A stretch of DNA of 64,000 nt from Bacillus sp. NEB1478 (GTDB lineage: Bacteria; Bacillota; Bacilli; Bacillales; Fictibacillaceae): the NCBI RefSeq assembly GCF_031582965.1, contig NZ_CP134049.1, forward strand, positions 1,550,001-1,614,000. Direction: 5' to 3'. The position numbers and the translations under genes are program-made. The notes beneath the pieces were generated by a model, which saw nothing but the letters and a program-made list of their open reading frames with translations, had not been told where the DNA came from and did not search any database. Shown here piece after piece: positions 36,094 to 43,583 of this stretch (position 1 is its first letter; each line of letters begins with the position of its first letter).

Positions 36094-36243
36094 ATGCGTG
36101 TAAATATTACTTTAGCTTGTACTGAAACTGGTGATCGTAATTACATCACTACAAAAAACAAGCGTACAAATCCAGACCGTTTAGAGCTTAAAAAATACAG
36201 CCCACGTTTAAAGAAATACACAGTTCACCGTGAAACTAAGTAA
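36094..36243 (+). CDS. rpmGA: 50S ribosomal protein L33, zinc-free (C-) type
   Basis: A 49-residue large-subunit protein starting [20 protein letters not shown]. The zinc-binding CxxC pairs of the C+ type are lost: the first reads CTET and the second SPRL ([11 protein letters not shown]), so no zinc is bound. Bacilli commonly keep such a paralogue, and its position before yqgN agrees with B. subtilis rpmGA. It has TTTGGAGGG before the ATG, its own promoter and its own terminator. Confidence 0.95.
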   Translation: MRVNITLACTETGDRNYITTKNKRTNPDRLELKKYSPRLKKYTVHRETK

Positions 36244-36255
36244 TTTCACTTAAAG

Positions 36256-36298
36256 ACGCCTGCTCCCATGACATCATGTGGAATCAGGCGTTTTTTAT
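36256..36298 (+). terminator. Terminator of rpmG
   Basis: ACGCCTG pairs with CAGGCGT, with an inner CATGA/TCATG pairing in the loop, followed by TTTTT. Confidence 0.85.
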
Positions 36299-36394
36299 TT
36301 ACATATTAGTCTAGATTATTAGTCTAGAAATAAATATATGGCTGTTTTTTAAAAGTTTATTGTTTTTTTTATAAGTAGAAGCGTTTATGAAAAA

Positions 36395-36651
36395 GTTGAT
36401 TGGAGCGGAATTGACGAGACTCCTCGAAAATGAACTTCACATTTTTCTTCGTCCGATGTAACGCTGTCGAAGCCTTCCTTGTCCTGTGTGAGTACATACC
36501 AGCCACCTGAGTGTTCGTCTCTCAAGGCAAAAGTCCAGGGAGCTCGGTTCGCTGTTGTTTTTCTTGTAGGCGCTTGATCAGCACTTCATATATCCTCCAC
36601 GGTGCTCACCTTACCATCTTGGAAAGCGAGCATTCTGTAACCGAAATCAAC
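36395..36651. repeat. Dispersed intergenic repeat, copy 3
   Basis: It runs from GTTGATTGGAGCGGAA to CCGAAATCAAC. Compared with copy 2b it shares the block from GACTCCTCGAAAATGAA to CGCTGTCGAAGC and TTCCTTGTCCTG. The right half (GGTGCTCACC, GGAAAGCGAGCATTCTG) resembles copy 1. The 36244-36779 gap otherwise holds the rpmG terminator and a TTAGTCTAGA direct pair (36307-36330); no gene is supported. Confidence 0.8.
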
Positions 36652-36779
36652 CCCTTTCAAGAGCTTCAAAGATTGCGAAAGCAGCTAAAATAAATGACCT
36701 GCTAAAGTAGACTCTTAGGCTTTTATAGGAGAATATGAAATAATAAGATAAATGTATGAAAAAAATGAGGTGTTTACAT

Positions 36780-37337
36780 ATGACAAAATCGGAATGGCGA
36801 AAAAAGATAAAACAATTGTTAGTTTCCATTGAAGAAAACGAGAGGAAAGAAAGAAGTATTAAAATCTCGAAGCTTCTTTTACAAACATTACAATGGAAAA
36901 AGAGCAAATGTATTGGGATAACAATTTCGAGGAATTTTGAACTTGATACATCCATGATTATCGAAATGGCATGGAAAGAAGGAAAAACAATATGTGTGCC
37001 TAAATGTTATAAAGAGAACCGTAAGATGGAATTTAGAGAACTGCATTCTTTCGAAGATCTTGAAAATGTGTATATGGATTTATATGAACCAAAAGTTGAC
37101 AAGACGGAAGTGATTCAGCCTGAACGTATTGACTTGTTAGTTGTTCCTGGATTAGTATTTGATCGGTCGGGCTATCGAATTGGATATGGCGGAGGATATT
37201 ATGACCGGTATCTTGCAAATTTTAATGGAAATACTGTATCCCTTGCCTTTATTGATCAAATTAGCGAAAATCTGCCTCATGAAAAATTTGATATTCCTGT
37301 TGAACAGATTATCTCTGAAACAGGGTTGCAGATTTAG
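36780..37337 (+). CDS. yqgN: 5-formyltetrahydrofolate cyclo-ligase
   Basis: A 185-residue cytosolic enzyme converting 5-formyl-THF to 5,10-methenyl-THF with ATP. The family motif LLVVPGLVFDRSGYRIGYGGGYYDRYL is clear near residues 120-145, and the N-terminus KSEWRKKIKQLL with ERKERS is normal. I chose ATG 36780, preceded by TGAGGTG seven bases away. It abuts the DUF92 gene (TAG directly followed by ATG), suggesting cotranscription. Matches B. subtilis yqgN. Confidence 0.92.
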   Translation: MTKSEWRKKIKQLLVSIEENERKERSIKISKLLLQTLQWKKSKCIGITISRNFELDTSMIIEMAWKEGKTICVPKCYKENRKMEFRELHSFEDLENVYMDLYEPKVDKTEVIQPERIDLLVVPGLVFDRSGYRIGYGGGYYDRYLANFNGNTVSLAFIDQISENLPHEKFDIPVEQIISETGLQI

Positions 37338-38126
37338 ATGGATAGTTTCTTTATCGCGGGAATTGTTTTAATATGTATCTTATCCGTTTATTACGGATTT
37401 TTAACATTGAAAGGAAGTATTACAGCTTTTTTTACAGGATTATTTATTTATATATCTTTTGGGTGGGAAGGTCTTATTATTCTTGGGACCTTTTTTCTTA
37501 CGTCTTCATTATTAACAAAATGGAAAAAAGAAAAGAAACGGGATAAAAGAGCAAGTGAAGAAGAAAGGAAAGGGAGAACTTCTGGACAAGTGTTAGCAAA
37601 TGGCGGAGTGGCTTTAATGGCTGCTATTTTTCATTTGTTTTTTGAAAACTCTTTTTGGCTTGTTGTTTTCGTTTGCTCTTTTGCAGCTGCAATGTCAGAT
37701 ACCTGGGCTTCTGAAATTGGTATTTTATCAAAAAGGCAACCCTTCCATATTAAAAAATGGAGAAAAGTTGAAAACGGTTTATCTGGTGCAGTTTCATGGC
37801 TTGGAACTATTGCGTCTATTGCCGGAGCAGCTATAATCGGTATTTGTTTCTATTTTTTGTATCCAATAGCATCTTTTGCTATCGTGATTCTTATTATGTT
37901 TGCAGGTTTTATGGGTAATCTAACAGATACATTTTTAGGAGCGTGGTTTGAGCAAAGTTTTTATTGCTCTGTATGTAAAACACAAACTGAAGCTGCTTTT
38001 CATTGTGAAACAAAAACTTTAAAGGTTTTTGGATATTCCTGGTTTACTAATAATGTTGTGAATTTCCTTTCTACTTTAATTGGCGGGTGTATAGGGGGAG
38101 GGATATATTTATGTCTGAACAGCTAA
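37338..38126 (+). CDS. DUF92 family membrane protein
   Basis: A 262-residue protein with about six or seven hydrophobic segments. DUF92 marks include GRTSGQVLANGGVA, AAAMSDTWASEIG, ENGLSGAVSWLGT and GNLTDTFLGAWFEQ. In plants the family includes VTE6, a phytyl-phosphate kinase, so a polyprenyl-phosphate kinase role is possible, but it is not shown for bacteria. A CSVCKTQTEAAFHC pair may bind metal. It overlaps mobA by 16 bp. Confidence 0.82.
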   Translation: MDSFFIAGIVLICILSVYYGFLTLKGSITAFFTGLFIYISFGWEGLIILGTFFLTSSLLTKWKKEKKRDKRASEEERKGRTSGQVLANGGVALMAAIFHLFFENSFWLVVFVCSFAAAMSDTWASEIGILSKRQPFHIKKWRKVENGLSGAVSWLGTIASIAGAAIIGICFYFLYPIASFAIVILIMFAGFMGNLTDTFLGAWFEQSFYCSVCKTQTEAAFHCETKTLKVFGYSWFTNNVVNFLSTLIGGCIGGGIYLCLNS

Positions 38127-38713
38127 TTACAGCAGGCATAGTTTTAGCAGGCGGTGCATCTAGACGTTTTGGAAGTCCAAAAGCACTTGCACAATTACAT
38201 GGTAAACCATTTATTGCTGTATCAATAGAAATGCTGTCTGCAGTTACTGATTCTGTTATTGTCATCACACGCGAAGAATTGATCCAGGACATCAAACATA
38301 TTGATTCTAGTTCAGTTAAAGAAGCATTGATTATTACGGACGTTGACAGATTTAAAGAAAAAGGACCGTTAGCAGGAATATACAGTGCGATGATAAGAAA
38401 AAAAGCAGATTTTTATCTTGTTGTCCCATGTGATATGCCACTTATGGTAAGTGATATGTATCAAAAATGGCTTGAATTTGCTATTTCACATGAATATGAT
38501 TGCGTAATTCCAGTTGTTAATGGAAAGGTATATCCCTTGAATGGTATTTACAAACATACGTGTTTACGAGAAATATTTTTATCTTTAAGCTCTAAATCTT
38601 ACAAAGTAATGGAAGTTCTTGATCGTGTTAACACATTCTATATGGAAGTGGAAAAGAAAGATGAAAAATTCTTCATTAATGTAAATACAAAAAAACAGCT
38701 AAATCTTTTATAA
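38111..38713 (+). CDS. mobA: Molybdenum cofactor guanylyltransferase
   Basis: A 200-residue nucleotidyltransferase that adds GMP to molybdopterin cofactor. The signature GIVLAGGASRRFGSPKAL opens the protein, followed by VVPCDMPLM (the Mg-binding Asp) and PLNGIYKHTCL. I chose ATG 38111 with GGGGGAGGG upstream; it lies inside the end of the DUF92 gene. No other molybdopterin gene is nearby, so a different NDP-sugar or NMP role cannot be fully excluded. Confidence 0.82.
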   Translation: MSEQLITAGIVLAGGASRRFGSPKALAQLHGKPFIAVSIEMLSAVTDSVIVITREELIQDIKHIDSSSVKEALIITDVDRFKEKGPLAGIYSAMIRKKADFYLVVPCDMPLMVSDMYQKWLEFAISHEYDCVIPVVNGKVYPLNGIYKHTCLREIFLSLSSKSYKVMEVLDRVNTFYMEVEKKDEKFFINVNTKKQLNLL

Positions 38714-38736
38714 CAGATTGGTACACGAATAAAAAT

Positions 38737-38769
38737 ACCTCCTTGATGAGAAAGTAAGAGGAAGGAGGT
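38737..38769 (+). promoter_or_regulatory. Hairpin that includes the SD of the next small gene
   Basis: ACCTCCTT (38737-38744) pairs with AAGGAGGT (38762-38769), with TTTTATT following and the ATG at 38777. It is the same arrangement as at 8655-8698: terminator-like after mobA, yet the 3' arm is the next SD. Confidence 0.55.
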
Positions 38770-38776
38770 TTTTATT

Positions 38777-38953
38777 ATGAAAGGATTCATTGTTAAAGGA
38801 TTTTTAATATTTCTAGCATTAATGCTAGGTTACCGAATGCGATATCGACTAATAAATATGGTACTTGGTCAATCTTTCCTTAGACGCTTTCTAATTGGAA
38901 GCGCTATGTCATTTCCCGGGATGCGTTCAAAAATGATGGATGAATTGATTTAA
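38777..38953 (+). CDS. Small basic membrane-associated protein, 58 residues
   Basis: A short gene with a perfect AAGGAGG SD eight bases before its ATG. The protein has a hydrophobic N-terminal segment (GFIVKGFLIFLALMLGY), then a basic stretch (RMRYRLINMV ... LRRFLIGSAMSFPGMRSKMM). It is arginine and methionine rich, with no cysteine. The stop lies one base before the next start, so it is coupled to the HAD gene. I do not recognise the family. Confidence 0.7.
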   Translation: MKGFIVKGFLIFLALMLGYRMRYRLINMVLGQSFLRRFLIGSAMSFPGMRSKMMDELI

Positions 38954-38954
38954 T

Positions 38955-39686
38955 ATGCGTCCTGTGAATAATTGTGCTTTCTTTTTTGACTTAGATAATA
39001 CATTATTCAATTATGAAGCCTCCTTTAAGAAGGCTTCTTTATTTGCTTTTAATTCTATTTTTGTTCCTCAATTGAATCAATTAGTTGATCTGGAAAAATG
39101 GTTTCGATCATATAAAGGGTTTTGTGACTTGTACTGGTCTTCATATGAAACCAATAAAATAACCAAGGAAGAATATCGCAGAAATCGCCTTATTGCTTCA
39201 TTCATTGCATTGAATCTGCCTATTTCATTTAAAGAAGATGCGCTTTTACGGTATCAATCACTAGTCGAAGAGAGTATTCCTGCTTTTGTTGAACCATATC
39301 CCTGGATCGGGAAAATATGGAATAGGCTAAACGAGTCTTGCAGTCATGTTGGTGTGATATCTAATGGCGGCTCAAAATTGCAAAGAGAAAAACTGAAAAA
39401 ATTACGTCTGAATCTTTCAACTGCAACTATTTATATTTCATCAGAAATTTCGCTTGCTAAGCCGAGTGCAGAGGTTTTCACCTATGCAGCCAGCAAATGT
39501 TCAGCAAAGAATTATTACTATTGTGGTGATTCGTACGAATTTGATATACTTCCAGCCGTTCAAGCAGGTTGGACGGGAATTTGGTGGAACCCTGAAAAAA
39601 GGAAAGGGCATATAATGGATAAAAATATACAAATATGTCATACTTCCGAAAATCTATGGAACACTTTTATGAAATATATTGAATAA
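38955..39686 (+). CDS. HAD-superfamily hydrolase (subfamily IA)
   Basis: A 243-residue cytoplasmic phosphatase-like protein. Motif I FFDLDNTLFN gives the catalytic aspartates, motif II ISNGG, motif III the lysine in SLAKPSAEVF, and motif IV YCGDSYEFDILPA. The cap (residues ~20-110) is helical, as in YjjG- or YsaA-like nucleotidases. It directly follows the 58-residue gene; its own SD is weak, fitting translational coupling. Its 3' end overlaps the convergent gene by 20 bp. Confidence 0.85.
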   Translation: MRPVNNCAFFFDLDNTLFNYEASFKKASLFAFNSIFVPQLNQLVDLEKWFRSYKGFCDLYWSSYETNKITKEEYRRNRLIASFIALNLPISFKEDALLRYQSLVEESIPAFVEPYPWIGKIWNRLNESCSHVGVISNGGSKLQREKLKKLRLNLSTATIYISSEISLAKPSAEVFTYAASKCSAKNYYYCGDSYEFDILPAVQAGWTGIWWNPEKRKGHIMDKNIQICHTSENLWNTFMKYIE

Positions 39687-40530
39687 GTTGAATATTTTCT
39701 TTAGCAGCAGTTTGAAAAAGTACAAATAAGTGGGTTTTATCTTTACTGATTAATATATAAGGCATACTGCTGCCTATTGGACTTACTTTTTGGCCAGACT
39801 TCGTAGTGATATTTACAAAATAATTTTTGTAAAGACCTTCCCATAGCTTACCTATAATCTCCTGGCTTTTAGCGGGAGAAAAACCAGTGAGCGGTTTTTT
39901 ATTATAATTTGTTAATGACTCGAGTGATATAATTTCATATTTATTTTTGTCAATTTGAAAATGATTTGTGGACTCATTTAACGATCTTTGAAGAAATTGA
40001 TTCGTTTGCTGATCTAGTTGATTTTTTGATTGTCTTTCTTTTGCATTTTTAGGGTTTTTAAAGCCAGTATAAGTTCCGTTTGGAAGAATTGTATAAATAT
40101 AATCGTTCGTCATTTCTTGCATAGAACGATATTTTTCTTCATTAATATGAATTTCACCTTGATGATAAGAAACAGCTTCCCAAAGCCCGGGTGACTTTCC
40201 TTCTAATTCTTTTTCTACATGAATCTCATTGGCAGTAGTTTTCCATTCTGTCATTTTGTTATTAAATACTCCATTTTGAAAAACCATGGAAATGTCTTGC
40301 CGCAAATAAACTTTCTCTGATGATTTGGACTCGGCTATCCAATCTAAAACGTAATTTGCAGGTGTTCCTTTTTTAAATGTTAGTGTTGTAGATGTGTCAG
40401 CAAAAGTAAAGGTGCTGTCTAAAGGAAAAAAAGTAATGCTTTCTCTCGCTTCTTTTTTAATAAACGGCTGGTAGATGATTCCTATTACCAGTATAATTAT
40501 GAGCATGAAGATTGAAATTTTCCACTTCAT
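39667..40530 (-). CDS. Hypothetical membrane-anchored protein
   Basis: A 287-residue protein with one N-terminal helix (ISIFMLIIILVIGIIYQPF) and a hydrophilic remainder rich in Thr, Asn, Lys and Gln. The body is probably outside the cell; no lipobox or catalytic motif is seen. GAGGAGGCACCCTTA before the ATG supports the start. A short Asn/Gln/Lys-rich segment (residues ~155-190) could be a flexible linker. It is convergent with the HAD gene and divergent from the M42 gene. Family not recognised. Confidence 0.65.
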   Translation of the reverse strand: MKWKISIFMLIIILVIGIIYQPFIKKEARESITFFPLDSTFTFADTSTTLTFKKGTPANYVLDWIAESKSSEKVYLRQDISMVFQNGVFNNKMTEWKTTANEIHVEKELEGKSPGLWEAVSYHQGEIHINEEKYRSMQEMTNDYIYTILPNGTYTGFKNPKNAKERQSKNQLDQQTNQFLQRSLNESTNHFQIDKNKYEIISLESLTNYNKKPLTGFSPAKSQEIIGKLWEGLYKNYFVNITTKSGQKVSPIGSSMPYILISKDKTHLFVLFQTAAKENIQLIQYIS

Positions 40531-40650
40531 TAAGGGTGCCTCCTCTAGGACAAACTTATTGTTAAAATTTTATGCTCCCAATACAGATTTAGAAGATGGA
40601 AAGTCCAAAATCCAAGTTTTAAATATTATAGATGGCGAGGCGAGTGCATT

Positions 40651-41694
40651 ATGGAAATTCAAACAAAAGAAATAGTAGGTTATATTAAAGAGCTTGTACA
40701 TATTCCGAGTCCTTCAGGGGATACAGCAGCTGCGATCAATTATATGAAGAGATTTTTTGAAGAAAACCAAATATCCTATTGTTTAACTAATAAGGGTGCT
40801 GTTATCGCCACCATAAAAGGGGAAGATGATTCTAAGCATCGCCTTCTTACCGCGCACGTTGATACATTAGGGGCAATGGTCAAGGAAATCAAGAGTGATG
40901 GACGATTAAAATTAGATCAAATCGGCGGTTATTATTGGAATACAATTGAGGGTGAGTATTGTAATATCCATACTTCGAACGGAAAAACATATTCAGGTAC
41001 CGTTCTTATGCACCAAACTGCTGCACATGTCTATAAAGGAATGAATGATCTTAAACGTGATGAAAAAAACATGGAAGTGAGAGTAGATCAGTCTTTTAGA
41101 TCTAAAAAAGATGCAGTGGAAGCAGGAATTTCCGTTGGAGATTTTGTATCATTTACTCCTAGATATGAAGAGACAGAGAGCGGTTTTATCAAATCCCGTC
41201 ATTTGGATGATAAAGCAAGCGTAGCAATACTTATGCACTTGATTAAAGGGTTTAAGCAATCTTCTCTTTCACTGCCATTTACTACTCATTTTTTAATTAG
41301 TAATAATGAAGAAATCGGTTATGGCGGAAATTCCAACATTCCGGAAGCAACTGTTGAATATTTAGCGGTTGATATGGGTGCGATTGGGGATGGGCAGTCA
41401 ACAGATGAGTTTACAGTTAGTATTTGTGCGAAAGATTCTGGCGGTCCTTATCATTTTGGATTAAGAAAGCATTTAACAGCTTTAGCTGAAAAGCATAACA
41501 TTGAATACAAAGTGGATATTTATCCGTATTATGGTTCCGATGCAACGGCTGCTATCAGAGCTGGTGCAGATGTGGTTCACGGTCTGATCGGACCTGGAAT
41601 TGATGCATCGCATGCATATGAGCGTACACATATAACTTCTCTTGAACAAACCGCTTCACTTATAAAAGAATACTTATTATCTCCTCTTGCATAA
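40651..41694 (+). CDS. M42 family metallopeptidase (glutamyl aminopeptidase-like)
   Basis: A 347-residue cytosolic, probably dodecameric (TET-type) aminopeptidase with two metal ions. Metal ligands and catalytic residues appear in TAHVDTLG (His), RHLDDKAS (Asp), NNEEIGYGG (two Glu), AVDMGAIG (Asp) and DASHAYERTH (His). The insertion domain (residues ~75-170) carries the usual beta structure. GCGAGGCGAG precedes the ATG. It stands alone; substrates are peptides, with residue preference unknown. Confidence 0.88.
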   Translation: MEIQTKEIVGYIKELVHIPSPSGDTAAAINYMKRFFEENQISYCLTNKGAVIATIKGEDDSKHRLLTAHVDTLGAMVKEIKSDGRLKLDQIGGYYWNTIEGEYCNIHTSNGKTYSGTVLMHQTAAHVYKGMNDLKRDEKNMEVRVDQSFRSKKDAVEAGISVGDFVSFTPRYEETESGFIKSRHLDDKASVAILMHLIKGFKQSSLSLPFTTHFLISNNEEIGYGGNSNIPEATVEYLAVDMGAIGDGQSTDEFTVSICAKDSGGPYHFGLRKHLTALAEKHNIEYKVDIYPYYGSDATAAIRAGADVVHGLIGPGIDASHAYERTHITSLEQTASLIKEYLLSPLA

Positions 41695-41704
41695 AATGAG
41701 AAAT

Positions 41705-41741
41705 TAAATCCTGGTCTTTGGCTAGGGTTTATTCTTTTTTC
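41705..41741 (+). terminator. Likely terminator of the M42 gene
   Basis: AAATCCTGG can pair imperfectly with CTAGGGTTT, followed by ATTCTTTTTT. Confidence 0.5.
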
Positions 41742-41794
41742 AGGTATGAAAAAACTATAGGAAGAGAAGGATGATAGGCAGAGGAGTGATGAAA

Positions 41795-43258
41795 ATGACA
41801 TATCTGCCCAAAAAACAACCTCTTTCACCCAATTATGAAGAAAATGTTGAATATATGAAAAAACAACTCGGAGTTGATATAAGTTTTGACTGTCTGCACC
41901 TTGATTTGGAATATGCTGGTCGAAAAATGGCGATTTTTTTAATAGATGGTTTTGGAAAAGACGACATTCTTCATTATTTAATGAATTTATTAGCGGATAT
42001 TGAACCATGCCAATTAGATCCTGACCCTTTAATAAAGTTAATGAAAACATATATTCCGTATGTTGAAATATCTAAATCTGATGACTTGAATCAAGGGATT
42101 GACTGGGTACTGGCTGGTCCAACCATTTTATTGGTTGAAGGTCTTACCGAATTTATTCAGATCGATGCCAGGACATATCCAGTTCGCGGACCAGAAGAAC
42201 CTGATGTCGAACGAGTAGTTAGAGGTGCAAGGGACGGTTTTGTTGAAACGATTATTTTTAATACAGCTCTAACGAGAAGAAGAGTTCGTGATCGGTCTTT
42301 ACGGATGGAATATTTAAGTATTGGCAGGCGCTCAAAAACGGATATATGTGTTTCCTACATTGAAGATATCGTGGATATTCATATTGTTGAGCGTATTAAG
42401 GAATCTCTAAATAAAATTGATACGGATGGATTGCCGATGGGTGAAAAAACTGTTGAAGAATTTATATGCGGCGGTCACCTGAATCCATATCCGCTCGTAA
42501 GGTACACAGAACGTCCTGATACTGCTGCGGTTCATTTGTTTGAAGGCCATGTATTAATATTCGTCGATGGATCTCCATCTGTCCTGATTACTCCGACAAC
42601 ATTTTGGCATCATTTACAGCATGCAGAAGAATATAGGCAGAAGCCGATTGTAGGATCATATTTAAAGTTTGTTCGTTTCTTTGCGGTATGGTTATCGATT
42701 TTTCTGCTGCCGTTATGGTATTTAATGTCTACACATCAAGAACTGCTGTCACATCGATTATCATTTATTGGACCAGTAGAAATCGGGAACATTCCATTGT
42801 TTTTACAATTTATCTTTATAGAGGTTGGTATGGATATGCTGCGCATGGCGACGATTCACACACCTACGTCCGTTTCAACTGGCCTTGGATTAGTATCCGC
42901 TATTGTAATTGGTCAAGTTGCGGTAGAAGTCGGACTGTTTGTGAATGAAGTCGTCTTATATATTGCGATAGCTGCAATTGGTACTTTTGCGACACCGACG
43001 TACGAATTGAGTCTTGCCAACCGAATGCTTCGTTTAGCGTTATTAACTGTTACGGCTTTGTTGGGAGTTCCTGGTTATGTAATCGGATTAACGCTCACTG
43101 TATTATTTTTTGTTTCATTTAAATCTTTTCACATTCCATATTTATGGCCATTTATTCCGTTTAATCCTAAAGCGATTAGGGATGTAATTCTTCGTATCCC
43201 GATGCCGTTGAAGAACAGAAGACCTATTGTCCTTCATCCAAGAGATCCTGACCGCTGA
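41795..43258 (+). CDS. spoVAF: Spore germination protein, GerA-A/SpoVAF family
   Basis: A 487-residue inner-membrane protein. The N-terminal ~230 residues are the soluble GerA-A domain (EENVEYMKKQLGVDISFDC, PVRGPEEPDVERVVRGARDGFVE), then about five helices, and a C-terminal basic tail ending HPRDPDR. N-terminal features fit SpoVAF better than nutrient-receptor A subunits, and no B or C subunit follows. I chose ATG 41795, eight bases after GAGGAG. SpoVAF normally belongs to the spoVA operon; here it stands alone. It should be made in the forespore, but no clear SigG promoter was found. Confidence 0.72.
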   Translation: MTYLPKKQPLSPNYEENVEYMKKQLGVDISFDCLHLDLEYAGRKMAIFLIDGFGKDDILHYLMNLLADIEPCQLDPDPLIKLMKTYIPYVEISKSDDLNQGIDWVLAGPTILLVEGLTEFIQIDARTYPVRGPEEPDVERVVRGARDGFVETIIFNTALTRRRVRDRSLRMEYLSIGRRSKTDICVSYIEDIVDIHIVERIKESLNKIDTDGLPMGEKTVEEFICGGHLNPYPLVRYTERPDTAAVHLFEGHVLIFVDGSPSVLITPTTFWHHLQHAEEYRQKPIVGSYLKFVRFFAVWLSIFLLPLWYLMSTHQELLSHRLSFIGPVEIGNIPLFLQFIFIEVGMDMLRMATIHTPTSVSTGLGLVSAIVIGQVAVEVGLFVNEVVLYIAIAAIGTFATPTYELSLANRMLRLALLTVTALLGVPGYVIGLTLTVLFFVSFKSFHIPYLWPFIPFNPKAIRDVILRIPMPLKNRRPIVLHPRDPDR

Positions 43259-43265
43259 ATAATGA

Positions 43266-43298
43266 AAACAGCTGTTTAAATGCAGCTGTGTTTTTTTT
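43266..43298 (+). terminator. Terminator of the spoVAF-like gene
   Basis: AACAGCTG pairs with CAGCTGT around a loop, followed by eight T residues after a G. Confidence 0.85.
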
Positions 43299-43342
43299 GT
43301 AGAAAATTAGTGCAAAGGCATGCAACATTGAGTCATATTTTT

Positions 43343-43351
43343 TGTTATAAT
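43343..43351 (+). promoter_or_regulatory. Extended -10 promoter of yqgQ-glcK
   Basis: TGT-TATAAT, a perfect extended -10, ends only 19 bp before the chosen yqgQ start, so the mRNA leader would be about 12 bases or shorter. No good -35 is seen. Confidence 0.6.
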
Positions 43352-43370
43352 GACACTGGTGATGATGATG

Positions 43371-43562
43371 ATGAAGACAGTTTATGATGTACAGCAGCTT
43401 CTAAAAAGATTCGGGACGATCATCTATACAGGTAATCCACTTGGAGACCTAGAATTAATTCAAGATGAGGTTAGAGAACTGTACAATCAAAGAATGATAG
43501 ATGTAAACGATTTCAAACAAGCTATTATAATTATTCGTGCTGCAGTAAACAAATTACAATAA
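43371..43562 (+). CDS. yqgQ: YqgQ family protein
   Basis: A 63-residue soluble helical protein beginning MKTVYDVQQLLKRFGTIIYTGN, the YqgQ family pattern. It lies 21 bp before glcK as in B. subtilis. Four in-frame ATG codons occur in a row (43362-43373); the last one is chosen because GGTGAT lies seven bases upstream and homologues start there, but the true start may be any of them. Function unknown. Confidence 0.8.
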   Translation: MKTVYDVQQLLKRFGTIIYTGNPLGDLELIQDEVRELYNQRMIDVNDFKQAIIIIRAAVNKLQ

Positions 43563-43583
43563 ACCAAAAAGGATGAAATAAAG

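Noticed and set aside
36307..36330. TTAGTCTAGA direct repeat pair
   Set aside because: Two short copies in an AT-rich gap behind a terminator; no gene or known site is linked, so it is left as a note in the copy 3 entry.
41740..41795. SigG promoter for the spoVAF-like gene
   Set aside because: No pair of -35 and -10 elements close to the SigG consensus was found.
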